Shown here: piece by piece, positions 35,621 through 44,292 of the stretch
Layout of the letters: each line of letters starts with the position of its first letter
How positions within the stretch are numbered: position 1 is the first letter of the stretch
DNA from: Rudanella paleaurantiibacter
GTDB lineage: Bacteria > Bacteroidota > Bacteroidia > Cytophagales > Spirosomataceae
Reading direction: 5' to 3'
NCBI RefSeq assembly: GCF_009184635.1
Contig: NZ_WELI01000002.1
Location: 372,001 to 436,000 of the forward strand
Length of the DNA: 64,000 nucleotides
Position numbers and translations under genes: made by a program
Notes under the pieces: generated by a model
Seen by the model: the letters and a program-made list of their open reading frames with translations, nothing else
Told to the model about the DNA's origin: nothing
Database searches by the model: none

Positions 35621-35639
35621 TCAGGTTATTTCTAACAAA

Positions 35640-35674
35640 AACGCCAGTAACCTACAATCTGGTCACTGGCGTCA
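35640..35674 (-). terminator. terminator after nuoJ
   Basis: On the minus strand ACGCCAGTGACC pairs with GGTTACTGGCGT around an 8-nt loop, followed by TTTTTGTT. It lies 43 bp past the nuoJ stop codon and ends the nuo transcript before the glycosyltransferase gene. Confidence 0.75.
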
Positions 35675-35716
35675 CAAAAAAATTAAAAAGAGACTTCTCT
35701 TGTATGCTGGGTTGGA

Positions 35717-36265
35717 TTAAAAATGGCGATCACCAGCTTCACGTTTACCCAGCATCACGGCCCCTACCATGGCTACCAGAAACAGAACCGATGCCAGTTC
35801 AAACGGTAGTAAGTAGTCACCGTAAAGAACCATACCCAGATTTTCGACAAGGCCGGTCTTCGCATCAAAAGCGATCGCGTTGTATGACCCGACCTGAGCG
35901 GCTTTGAAAATACCGAGCATAAGCACCATCAGGGTTCCCCCAACAATGACCGCAGCAATTTTGGCCAGGCTTGTTTTCGACTCTTCATCCTCTTTGCGGA
36001 GGTTCAGGAACATGATTGTGAAGAGGAAAAGAACCATGATAGCTCCTGCATACACGATAATGTTGACAGCCGCCAGAAACTGAGCATTCAACAATACGTA
36101 ATGACCCGATAAACAAAAAAACGTGGCAATCAGAGCCAGTACACTATGGATCGGATTTCGCGCGGTAACCACCACAATGGCACTTAGTACGGTAACAAAC
36201 GCCAGTATCCAGAACAGGTACCCTGTGGGAGTCAGTTGCTTAAAATGCGCTAAAAGTTCGTTCAT
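35717..36265 (-). CDS. nuoJ: NADH-quinone oxidoreductase subunit J
   Basis: Membrane subunit of complex I. The 182-residue product has five hydrophobic helices and the family motifs ARNPIHSVLALIATFFC and IIVYAGAIMVLFLFTIMFLNL. The C-terminus ends in a charged tail. It is the last gene of the operon seen here, followed by a terminator. In most nuo operons nuoK would come next, but it does not. Confidence 0.93.
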   Translation of the reverse strand: MNELLAHFKQLTPTGYLFWILAFVTVLSAIVVVTARNPIHSVLALIATFFCLSGHYVLLNAQFLAAVNIIVYAGAIMVLFLFTIMFLNLRKEDEESKTSLAKIAAVIVGGTLMVLMLGIFKAAQVGSYNAIAFDAKTGLVENLGMVLYGDYLLPFELASVLFLVAMVGAVMLGKREAGDRHF

Positions 36266-36346
36266 TTCTAAAAGTTTCAGGTTTGAGGTTTAAGCGGTGA
36301 CCCAGGGCAAAACCCAGCGACCCATACTTGCACCCCGAAACGATTT

Positions 36347-36910
36347 TTATCCCACTGATCGCGACAGACTTGGCTCGGTCGGTGTAGCCTGAACATTCGG
36401 GTTGTTGCGCACGTACCGATCATCCATTTTTTCCACCAGCTGGTCTTTCCCGTAAACTACGTTATCGCGCTCGGTAAATACCGGTACAAAACGGTCATGC
36501 CGGAGATAGATCGCCTGTTTGGGGCAGGCTTCTTCGCATAAGCCACAGAAAATACACCGCAGCATATTGATCTCGTACACAGCCGCGTATTTCTCCTCAC
36601 GGTACAGACCCTCGTCGCCTTTCCGGCGTTCGGCCGCTACCATGGAGATAGCCTCAGCCGGGCAGGCCACTGCGCACAAACCACAGGCTGTGCACCGCTC
36701 GCGGCCCTGCTCATCGCGTTTGAGCACGTGATGCCCCCGGAAAATTGGCCCCAGATAGCGCTTCACCTCGGGGTATTGAATGGTTGGCTTTTTCTGAAAA
36801 AAGTGCCGTATCGTGATGCCCAGCCCCTGGAGGATAGCCGGAAGGTACATCTTCTCGGCCAACGTCATCTCCTTGTTGCTGACTTGTTTAGATCGGTTTG
36901 TTAACTGCAT
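36347..36910 (-). CDS. nuoI: NADH-quinone oxidoreductase subunit I
   Basis: Peripheral-arm subunit with two [4Fe-4S] clusters (N6a, N6b). The 187-residue product shows two C-x2-C-x2-C-x3-C-P motifs, CTACGLCAVACP near 76-87 and CIFCGLCEEACP near 115-126. It lies between nuoH and nuoJ with short gaps, in the usual order. Confidence 0.95.
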   Translation of the reverse strand: MQLTNRSKQVSNKEMTLAEKMYLPAILQGLGITIRHFFQKKPTIQYPEVKRYLGPIFRGHHVLKRDEQGRERCTACGLCAVACPAEAISMVAAERRKGDEGLYREEKYAAVYEINMLRCIFCGLCEEACPKQAIYLRHDRFVPVFTERDNVVYGKDQLVEKMDDRYVRNNPNVQATPTEPSLSRSVG

Positions 36911-36997
36911 AGTAAACCCGTTTTATGGTCTGAAATTGCTTGCTCATGGTTTATCGAAGACGGACGCTTCGATCACAAGCACAACAATCAGACTCTT

Positions 36998-38158
36998 TTA
37001 CGCTTTCTGCATCGCTACAGCGCCTTTGGGCGCTTTGGCTGCCGACATGACCGCCAATACAACCATCACAGCCACAATAGCCCAGGTCGCGTAGTTAAAA
37101 TTAAAAAGTAGGCCAGCACCCGTCACAATTACGTTCAGGATCGACAGCGGAATCAGCGACTTCCACCCCAGATTCATCAGCTGATCGTACCGGAACCGAG
37201 GCAGGGTCCAGCGTACCCACATGAAGAAGAAAATGAAGAAGAAGATTTTACCAAAGAATAGCACCGTACCAATAGCTGTAGCCACGTTATGGCCCGTATT
37301 TGCACCGAGTGCATTGGTCAGGGCCTCGTGTGCCTGAGCCGCAAATGGATAGTGATACCCACCAAAATACAGCGACGCAATGACCGCCGATGACACAAAC
37401 ATGTTGATATACTCGGCAAACAGATAAAAGCCCAGCTTCATGGAGCTGTACTCGGTGTGGTAACCACCAACCAGTTCGGTTTCGCACTCGGGAAGGTCAA
37501 ACGGGGTCCGGTTACACTCTGCAAACGCACACACCAGGAAAATGACAAAACCCAACGGCTGCGTAAACACCCCCCAGCCAAAGAAACCAACCTCGGCCTG
37601 CTGCTCCACAATAGCCCGCACCGACAGCGAGCCGGTCATCATCAGAATAGCGATGATCGACATACCCAGCGCAATTTCGTAGCTAATGTTCTGCGAAGCC
37701 GCCCGGATAGCGCCCAACAGGGAGAATTTGTTGTTGGAAGCCCAGCCTCCAACCATAATTCCGTACACCCCGAGCGAAACCACGCCGAAGATGTACAGCA
37801 TCCCGATGTTAATTTCAATACCCTGCACCGGGATTTCATACTGCCCGAACCGGATGCTATCGCCAAACGGAATAACGGCACTCGACATCAGGGCGGTTAG
37901 CATGGCCAGACACGGCCCCAGAATAAAGAGCCATTTGCTTGCCTGCGCCGGAATAAAGTCTTCTTTGAAGAACATCTTTCCTGCATCAGCAATCGGCTGC
38001 AGCAGACCCCACGGGCCCGCCCGGTTGGGACCCAGACGATCCTGCAAGAAGCCCGCAACTTTACGCTCGGCGTAGGTTGAGTAGGTAGCAATCAGCAGCG
38101 TAATCCCGAAGATTACGAGAATGATAATTGCTTTGGTTATTAGAACGGTTAAATCCAT
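36998..38158 (-). CDS. nuoH: NADH-quinone oxidoreductase subunit H
   Basis: Membrane subunit at the junction with the peripheral arm, forming part of the quinone site. The 386-residue product has about eight helices, TYAERKVAGFLQDRLGPNRAGP near 28-49 and the conserved acidic loop CAFAECNRTPFDLPECE near 210-226. A long insertion around 245-275 (GGYHYPFAAQAHEAL) is present. The order G-H-I-J is standard. Confidence 0.96.
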   Translation of the reverse strand: MDLTVLITKAIIILVIFGITLLIATYSTYAERKVAGFLQDRLGPNRAGPWGLLQPIADAGKMFFKEDFIPAQASKWLFILGPCLAMLTALMSSAVIPFGDSIRFGQYEIPVQGIEINIGMLYIFGVVSLGVYGIMVGGWASNNKFSLLGAIRAASQNISYEIALGMSIIAILMMTGSLSVRAIVEQQAEVGFFGWGVFTQPLGFVIFLVCAFAECNRTPFDLPECETELVGGYHTEYSSMKLGFYLFAEYINMFVSSAVIASLYFGGYHYPFAAQAHEALTNALGANTGHNVATAIGTVLFFGKIFFFIFFFMWVRWTLPRFRYDQLMNLGWKSLIPLSILNVIVTGAGLLFNFNYATWAIVAVMVVLAVMSAAKAPKGAVAMQKA

Positions 38159-38247
38159 TGTCTTAAGTTTCCATTCTCAGCTTACCATTTCCGGCTATTT
38201 GCTACAGCCTGAAACCGAAAAACCGAAAACACTAAACTGTACACTAA

Positions 38248-39324
38248 TTATTCAGTAGCAGATGGCAACGACTTGTTGAACCGCTCGGGGGGTAACTGCT
38301 GAATACCCAGCTGACTCGTATCACGGGTATCATCCACAGTTTTGTACTGTGCGGCTGCCAAACGCTGTCCAAAAGCAGGCTTCTGCAAGTCGGCGCGGTA
38401 CTTGTTAGCCGAAATAACCGAACCACGAGCAATTTTGGTGGGTCCTTCGATCACCCAATCGCTGGTGTTTTTGGTTTCAAAGCGGCAAGTATTGCAAATG
38501 AACTCCGTCACCTCATTCCACTCATTCCGGCGGGCCGTCACCCGAATCACCTCTTCACCCCGGTACCACAGTGTTACCTTACCCGAGCAGGTTGGGCAAT
38601 CGCGGTGTGCATCAACGGGCTTCGTAAACCACACCCGGTTTTTGAAGCGGTAGGTTTTATCGGTCAGAGCACCAACCGGGCAAACGTCGATCACGTTTCC
38701 GGAGAAATCATTGTCAATAGCCTTTTCGATGTACGTACCGATCTCAGCCGCATCGCCCCGGTTCAGTACCCCGTGTACGCGCTTATTGGTGATCTGGTCG
38801 GCCGTAAACACACACCGATAGCACAGAATGCAACGGGTCATGTGCAGTTGCACATACGGGCCCAGGTCGTGCTTGTCGAACGTCCGGCGTTCTTCCTCGT
38901 AGCGTGTATTGGCCGCACCGTGGTCAAACGCGAAGTTTTGCAGATCACACTCACCCGCTTGGTCACAAACCGGGCAGTCGAGTGGGTGGTTAATCAGCAG
39001 AAACTCCACCACGCCTTTGCGGGCATCGAGTACCTGCGGATTCGTGGTGTTTTCGACCACCATACCGTCTTGTACGGGCGTGATGCAAGAAGCTACCAGC
39101 TTAGGCATCGGACGAGGGTCTTTTGCCGAACCAGCTGCTACGCGCACCAGACAGGCCCGACATTTACCACCGCTTCCTTTAAGGGGCTGGTAGTAACACA
39201 TGGCCGGAGGGGCTACCTCAGGGCCAATTTTGCGAGCCGCCTGCAATATGGTTGTACCGGGTTCTACTTCGACCTCGATACCATCTACAGTGACTTTAAA
39301 TAATTGCGGTTTTACGTCTTCCAT
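38248..39324 (-). CDS. nuoG: NuoG-like Fe-S subunit of complex I, short form
   Basis: A 358-residue protein equal to the N-terminal third of classical NuoG. It has the [2Fe-2S] domain (MCYYQPL, GGKCRACLVRV), the His/Cys [4Fe-4S] region (CPVCDQAGECDLQ), a second cluster domain (CILCYRCV, VIDVCPVGAL) and the start of a Mopterin-type Fe4S4 segment (CPTCSGKV, FICNTCRFE). The large molybdopterin-like domain of about 500 residues is absent. It lies in the normal place between nuoF and nuoH. Confidence 0.9.
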   Translation of the reverse strand: MEDVKPQLFKVTVDGIEVEVEPGTTILQAARKIGPEVAPPAMCYYQPLKGSGGKCRACLVRVAAGSAKDPRPMPKLVASCITPVQDGMVVENTTNPQVLDARKGVVEFLLINHPLDCPVCDQAGECDLQNFAFDHGAANTRYEEERRTFDKHDLGPYVQLHMTRCILCYRCVFTADQITNKRVHGVLNRGDAAEIGTYIEKAIDNDFSGNVIDVCPVGALTDKTYRFKNRVWFTKPVDAHRDCPTCSGKVTLWYRGEEVIRVTARRNEWNEVTEFICNTCRFETKNTSDWVIEGPTKIARGSVISANKYRADLQKPAFGQRLAAAQYKTVDDTRDTSQLGIQQLPPERFNKSLPSATE

Positions 39325-39336
39325 CTTAATCTGTAC

Positions 39337-39418
39337 AGTGGAGCGGTGCTCCGCTGGGCCGTTAGGCCAATAAGTTGACGGTTATTGGCCTAACGGCCTA
39401 GCGGAGCACCGCTCCACT
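39337..39418. repeat. 37-bp near-perfect hairpin between nuoF and nuoG
   Basis: Arms 39337-39373 and 39382-39418 pair with one mismatch in 37 bp around an 8-nt loop. Each arm itself contains two smaller palindromes, AGCGG-TGCT-CCGCT and GGCC-GTTA-GGCC. It fills the nuoF-nuoG gap; no T-tract follows on the coding strand, so read-through is possible, but RNA processing here is plausible. Confidence 0.9.
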
Positions 39419-39426
39419 ATACTTTA

Positions 39427-40767
39427 TTATACCAGCGCCATATCCCCTTTGAACACGGCACCCGGCTGGGTGGCTTCGTGCGGGTTGGTGATATGCCACT
39501 CAAACTCATCCCGGAAATGGCGGATTGCACTGGCAACAGGCCAGGCAGCGGCATCGCCTAATGGGCAAATCGTGTTTCCTTCGATCCGACGAGCTACATC
39601 AACCAGCAGGTCAATATCATGCTGGTTGCCATGACCGTATTCAATCCGGTGAAGTACTTTCTCCATCCAGCCGGTTCCTTCACGGCAAGGGCTACACTGC
39701 CCGCACGATTCATGGTGGTAGAAGCGGGAGAAATTCCAGGTATTCCGAACGATACAGGCCGTTTCGTCGAATACGATGAAACCACCCGAACCCAGCATGG
39801 TGCCGGTCTGGAAACCACCTTCCGACAAAGACTCGTACGACATCAGTCGTTTGTCGCCGTTACCCAGTTTCAGAATCAGGTTAGCGGGCAAAATGGGCAC
39901 TGAAGAACCACCCGCTACCACCGCCTTAAGCTTATGACCGGGACGGATACCACCGCACCATTCGTCGGCATAAATGAAATCTTCGACCGGTAAGCCCAGC
40001 TCAATTTCATAAACGCCCGGCTTATTGATATGCCCCGAGGCCGAAATCAACTTGGTACCCGTTGAGCGGCCAATACCGATAGCGGCATAGGCGTCGCCCC
40101 CGTGGTTGACAATCCAGGACGTAGTCGCAATCGACTCTACGTTGTTCACCACCGTTGGGCACTGATATAGGCCCTTCACAGCGGGGAATGGCGGCTTGTT
40201 CCGTGGGTTACCGCGCTTGCCTTCGAGCGATTCGAGCAAGGCCGTTTCTTCACCACAGATGTAAGCACCACCTCCGGGCTGCACAACCAGCTCAAGATCG
40301 TAACCGCTACCCAGAATATTTTTCCCGAGAAAACCGGCCGCTTTAGCTTCGGCAATGGCTTTTTCGAGAATATGAATTACGTACATCAGCTCACCCCGTA
40401 CGTAGATAAACGACTTGTTTGCACCCAGCGCAAAGCTCGATACAATCATCCCCTCAATAAGCAGGTGGGGAATCGTTTTCATCAGGTAGTGATCCTTAAA
40501 CGTTCCTGGCTCCGACTCGTCGGCGTTGCAAACCAAATACCTCGGTACACCCTCGGGTTTGGCCAGAAAACTCCATTTCATACCCATGGGGAAGCCTGCG
40601 CCCCCCCGGCCACGCACACCCGACTTCTTCACCTCTTCCACCACCTCGTCGGGAGTCATGGTTTTCAGGGCTTTCTCAACGGCGGTATAGCCACCTTGCT
40701 TCCGATATACATCGAATGTCTCGATGCCCGGAACGTTGATATGCTCAGTAAGTACTTTAATAGCCAT
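39427..40767 (-). CDS. nuoF: NADH-quinone oxidoreductase subunit F
   Basis: Subunit that binds FMN and NADH and one [4Fe-4S] cluster (N3). The 446-residue product shows GVRGRGGAGFPMGMKW (NADH loop) near 49-64, GAYICGEETALLESLEG (FMN site) and the cluster motif ESCGQCSPCREG near 353-364 with a later Cys in NTICPLGD. It lies 8 bp after nuoE. Full length. Confidence 0.97.
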   Translation of the reverse strand: MAIKVLTEHINVPGIETFDVYRKQGGYTAVEKALKTMTPDEVVEEVKKSGVRGRGGAGFPMGMKWSFLAKPEGVPRYLVCNADESEPGTFKDHYLMKTIPHLLIEGMIVSSFALGANKSFIYVRGELMYVIHILEKAIAEAKAAGFLGKNILGSGYDLELVVQPGGGAYICGEETALLESLEGKRGNPRNKPPFPAVKGLYQCPTVVNNVESIATTSWIVNHGGDAYAAIGIGRSTGTKLISASGHINKPGVYEIELGLPVEDFIYADEWCGGIRPGHKLKAVVAGGSSVPILPANLILKLGNGDKRLMSYESLSEGGFQTGTMLGSGGFIVFDETACIVRNTWNFSRFYHHESCGQCSPCREGTGWMEKVLHRIEYGHGNQHDIDLLVDVARRIEGNTICPLGDAAAWPVASAIRHFRDEFEWHITNPHEATQPGAVFKGDMALV

Positions 40768-40775
40768 CGTGTGGG

Positions 40776-41276
40776 TTATTTCGACAGTTCGTCAATGATC
40801 TCGTCAACTCGTTCGTTGGTCAGGTTGGTGTAGTACTTCTCCCGAACCTGAAATACAGGGCCCATCCCACAGGCAGCCAGACATTCCACTTCTTTGATGG
40901 TAAACTGACCGTCAACCGTGGTCTGACCGGCTTCGATTCCGAGTCGCTGCCGCAGATGTGCATACACTTCCTCGCCCCCCATCAGGCAGCAAGGGCCCGT
41001 TCGGCAGTACTCAATTACGTGCTTACCAACGGGGTTAATGTGAAACATGGTGTAGAACGTAGCTACCTCATATACTTCGATTGGCTCAATCTGAAGCAGG
41101 CCGGCCACGTAATCCATGCCTTCGGCAGGTGTCCAGCCTTCTTGCTCCTGCAACAAGTGCAACAGGGGCAACAAAGCCGACTTTTGCCGTCCTTCGGGGT
41201 AGCGGGCAATAATTTCTTTTGCCTTTTCCAGCCGGTCCGGCGTAAACTGTATAGTGGGTTTCGTTTCTGTCGTCAT
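40776..41276 (-). CDS. nuoE: NADH-quinone oxidoreductase subunit E
   Basis: Thioredoxin-fold subunit with a [2Fe-2S] cluster (N1a). The 166-residue product has the four ligand cysteines: RTGPCCLMGG (with C-x4-C spacing counted from CRTGPC) and ECLAACGMGP. Length is normal. It is 3 bp after nuoD and 8 bp before nuoF, so the electron-input module is tightly coupled. Confidence 0.95.
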   Translation of the reverse strand: MTTETKPTIQFTPDRLEKAKEIIARYPEGRQKSALLPLLHLLQEQEGWTPAEGMDYVAGLLQIEPIEVYEVATFYTMFHINPVGKHVIEYCRTGPCCLMGGEEVYAHLRQRLGIEAGQTTVDGQFTIKEVECLAACGMGPVFQVREKYYTNLTNERVDEIIDELSK

Positions 41277-41279
41277 TGT

Positions 41280-42524
41280 TTAAGCATCCAATTCTCCAGC
41301 AATCACGTTCAGGCTACTCATAATCACGATGGCATCGGAGAGCGTGGTACCTTTACACATTTCCGGGAAGGCCTGGTAGTAGATAAAGCACGGACGCCGG
41401 AAGTGCAGACGATACGGAGCCCGGCCCCCATCGCTAATCAGATAAAAGCCCAATTCGCCATTACCACCCTCAACGGCGTGGTATACCTCGCCAGCCGGCG
41501 CATCAATTTCACCCATCACAATCTTGAAGTGATAGATCAGGGCTTCCATATTTTTGTACACCTCCTGCTTGGGCGGCAGGTAGTACTCGGGCGCATCGGC
41601 GAAGTAAGGGCCTTCGGGCAGGTTTTCGAGGGCTTGCTCTACAATGCGTAAGCTTTGCCAGATTTCTTCGTTGCGCACCATGAACCGGTCGTACGTATCC
41701 CCGCTCTTACCAACCGGAATATCAAACTCGAAGTCTTCGTACGATGAATATGGATTCATTACCCGCACGTCGTAGTCAACACCGGCAGCCCGGAGGTTAG
41801 GGCCTGTAAAGCCGTAATTCAGCGCCCGCTCTGCCGAAATGGGCCCTACATCAATCACCCGATCCATAAAGATCCGGTTCCGGTTGAAGAGGTTCTCAAA
41901 CTCGCGCATGACGGGCGGGAAGTCTTTGATGAACTTCCGAATCTTGCGGATGGCCTCAGGCGATAGGTCGCGCTCCATGCCCCCAATCCGACCCATGTTG
42001 GTTGTCAGACGGGCACCGCACACTTCTTCGTAGATTTCGTAAATCTCTTCCCGCTGCTCAAACAGATACAGGAAGCCGGTAAACGCCCCCGTATCTACAC
42101 CCAGGATACCGTTACAGATGAGGTGGTCGGCAATACGCGCCAGCTCCATCATGATAACCCGAATGTATTGTGCGCGCTTAGGCACCTGTACGCCGAGTAG
42201 TTTCTCGACAGTCATGTGCCAGCCAAAGTTGTTGATCGGCGACGAACAGTAGTTCATCCGGTCGGTCAACGTGGTGATCTGGTAGAAAGGCCGCCGTTCG
42301 GCTATTTTCTCGAATGCCCGGTGAATGTAACCCACCGTTTGTTCGCCCGACACGATTTTTTCGCCATCCATTTGCAGGATGTTCTGGAAAATTCCGTGGG
42401 TAGCCGGGTGCGTCGGGCCAAGGTTCAGCGTTGTCAGTTCATTGACGTACTGAATAGGTCCTTCTGGAGTGGCCGGGGTGTTACGTGCCCCAACGGCATC
42501 TATGCTAAGGTCTTCTGTAACCAT
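41280..42524 (-). CDS. nuoD: NADH-quinone oxidoreductase subunit D
   Basis: 49-kDa-type subunit that forms the quinone pocket with NuoB. The product is 414 residues, with LGPTHPATHGIFQ at the N-terminus (quinone-site His), YIHRAFEK, and the C-terminal FRRPCFIYYQAF region. It is separate from nuoC. The ATG at 42524 is used; a TTG two codons before it is the only alternative. Confidence 0.96.
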   Translation of the reverse strand: MVTEDLSIDAVGARNTPATPEGPIQYVNELTTLNLGPTHPATHGIFQNILQMDGEKIVSGEQTVGYIHRAFEKIAERRPFYQITTLTDRMNYCSSPINNFGWHMTVEKLLGVQVPKRAQYIRVIMMELARIADHLICNGILGVDTGAFTGFLYLFEQREEIYEIYEEVCGARLTTNMGRIGGMERDLSPEAIRKIRKFIKDFPPVMREFENLFNRNRIFMDRVIDVGPISAERALNYGFTGPNLRAAGVDYDVRVMNPYSSYEDFEFDIPVGKSGDTYDRFMVRNEEIWQSLRIVEQALENLPEGPYFADAPEYYLPPKQEVYKNMEALIYHFKIVMGEIDAPAGEVYHAVEGGNGELGFYLISDGGRAPYRLHFRRPCFIYYQAFPEMCKGTTLSDAIVIMSSLNVIAGELDA

Positions 42525-42532
42525 GTTCAATT

Positions 42533-42617
42533 AGCGAATGAGTGAATTGGCGAATGAGTGAATGCAGGAAAATTAGCTTCTTTTTTATTCGCTAATTCGC
42601 TCATTCACTCATTCACT
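42533..42617. repeat. GAATGAGTGAAT-type palindrome between nuoC and nuoD
   Basis: The 5' arm (about 42533-42567) repeats GCGAATGAGTGAAT units; the 3' arm is about 42587-42617. The core TTTTTTATTCGCT and the repeat units match the palindrome in the leu operon at 6760-6857, so the same element type sits in two unrelated operons. Confidence 0.75.
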
Positions 42618-42619
42618 CA

Positions 42620-43120
42620 TTACCTTCCAAAGAGCGCGTCAATTTTATCCCGACGGGTGCCGTCTTCGAGCGGATACTCTTTGCGCATGGGGTGATAATC
42701 CATTTCTTCCATGTTCAGAATCCGCTCCAGTTTGGGGTGCCCATCGAACAGAATACCGAAGTAGTCGAACGTTTCGCGCTCCATCCAGTTAGCCGACTCA
42801 TACAGCACGGTGGCCGTTGGCACGTGCAGATCCTCGTTAGACAGATACACCTTGAGCCGGATCCGGTAGTTATTAATCAGGCTGTGCGCGTGGTACACCA
42901 CACAAAACTCCCGACCGGGGCTATCCGGGTAGTGAACCGCCGTAATATCGGTCAGAAAGCTTATCTGAAACGTTTTATGGTCTTTCAGATACTGGAGAAG
43001 CGGAATGAGTTGCTCGCGCGTGACTGTCAGCGTAAGCAGATCAAACGGGTCGTCGAAATCTGACACCGCATCGCCAAACTGCTGAATGATGTCCTGAGCA
43101 ACCGTTTCGTTAGTAAGCAT
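42620..43120 (-). CDS. nuoC: NADH-quinone oxidoreductase subunit C
   Basis: 30-kDa-type peripheral subunit. The 166-residue product carries the signature region WMERETFDYFGILFDGHPKL, with RKEYPLEDG at the C-terminus. It is 9 bp after nuoB and is not fused to nuoD. A palindrome separates it from nuoD. Confidence 0.95.
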   Translation of the reverse strand: MLTNETVAQDIIQQFGDAVSDFDDPFDLLTLTVTREQLIPLLQYLKDHKTFQISFLTDITAVHYPDSPGREFCVVYHAHSLINNYRIRLKVYLSNEDLHVPTATVLYESANWMERETFDYFGILFDGHPKLERILNMEEMDYHPMRKEYPLEDGTRRDKIDALFGR

Positions 43121-43129
43121 AATGGTGGA

Positions 43130-43675
43130 TTATTGGATGCCGTATGAATTCAGCAACAATTGGTATTCTTCGGTGTTCCGGCGACGCAACGACTCGTTAC
43201 GGGCCAATTCCTGGATTTGCATAACGCCCTCGATCACCTGCTCGGGACGAGGTGGGCAACCCGGAATATACACATCAACCGGAATGATCCGGTCGATACC
43301 CTGCAATACGCTATACGTATCGAAAATACCACCGCTCGACGCGCAGGCGCCCATAGCAATAACCCAGCGGGGTTCGGCCATTTGCAGATAAACCTGCTTT
43401 ACAATGGGGGCCATCTTTTTGGCGATGGTTCCCATCACCATGAGCATGTCGGCCTGCCGGGGCGAGAAACTCGGACGCTCCGAACCGAACCGGGCGATGT
43501 CGTAGTGCGAGCCCATGGTAGCCATAAACTCAATACCACAGCAGGAAGTAGCAAACGGCAATGGCCACAACGAATTAGCGCGGGCCATGCCAATGACTTT
43601 ATCGAATGAGGTCGCGAAGAACCCGGAGCCTGTATGCCCTTCGGGAGCTTCGACCATTTTGACGCTTGTTGACAT
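43130..43675 (-). CDS. nuoB: NADH-quinone oxidoreductase subunit B
   Basis: Subunit with cluster N2, the donor to quinone. The 181-residue product has the adjacent cysteines in ATSCCGIEF, then GACASSGG and the last ligand in YIPGCPPRPEQ. Length is typical. It lies between nuoA and nuoC. Confidence 0.97.
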   Translation of the reverse strand: MSTSVKMVEAPEGHTGSGFFATSFDKVIGMARANSLWPLPFATSCCGIEFMATMGSHYDIARFGSERPSFSPRQADMLMVMGTIAKKMAPIVKQVYLQMAEPRWVIAMGACASSGGIFDTYSVLQGIDRIIPVDVYIPGCPPRPEQVIEGVMQIQELARNESLRRRNTEEYQLLLNSYGIQ

Positions 43676-43744
43676 CAGTTTACTGGGTATGTCTTTGTTT
43701 AAATATAACGATTTTGTGTATCGTTATCGTTTCTTACGATGGGC

Positions 43745-44116
43745 TTATTCCCACTTCAAAACGCCCTTCCGTATCACGTAATAGAACCCCGACAGCAACA
43801 GCCCCATGAACAGAATCATCTCAAGGAAACCCGTTACTCCCAGCTGTTTAAAGTTAACCGCCCAGGGGTACATGAAAATTACTTCTACGTCGAACAGAAC
43901 GAAGAGGATAGCGATCAGAAAGTACTTGATCGAGATTGGCGTGCGGGCATCACCAACAACCGGGATACCACACTCAAACGGATCATCTTTCTTCTGACTG
44001 TTTCGCTTTGGACCCACCATGTGCGTAACAATCATGGTTGTCACGATAAAGCCCAGGGCCAAAATTAATTGAATGAACACCGGCAAATAATCCGATGGTA
44101 CGTAAGCAGCATTCAT
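43745..44116 (-). CDS. nuoA: NADH-quinone oxidoreductase subunit A
   Basis: Small membrane subunit with three helices. The 123-residue product has the conserved DPFECGIP loop (Cys for the quinone gate) and a following RTPISIKYFLIAILFVLFDVE stretch. The ATG at 44116 (MNAAYVPSDYLP) is chosen; a frame extends 32 codons upstream but with no family similarity. First gene of the nuoA-J operon. Confidence 0.94.
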   Translation of the reverse strand: MNAAYVPSDYLPVFIQLILALGFIVTTMIVTHMVGPKRNSQKKDDPFECGIPVVGDARTPISIKYFLIAILFVLFDVEVIFMYPWAVNFKQLGVTGFLEMILFMGLLLSGFYYVIRKGVLKWE

Positions 44117-44240
44117 ACAGAGAGCTCGACAAAATGTGTTGCAAGTTAAGCATAAAATAAACACGGGCGTTTGTGAGGCTGGAACATTGTACCACAACAA
44201 ACTGCTACACAAACGCGCTGTTGACCTGAATAGTTATCCA

Positions 44241-44270
44241 CAAAAAAGCCCTTGTCGCAACAAGGGCTTT
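44241..44270 (-). terminator. terminator of the 44.3-46.4 kb esterase gene
   Basis: On the minus strand AAAGCCCTTGT pairs with ACAAGGGCTTT around a 4-nt loop, and T residues follow. It lies 22 bp past the stop codon of the SASA esterase gene and separates it from the nuo operon. Confidence 0.8.
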
Positions 44271-44292
44271 CGAACTGAAAATCGGTGGAATA

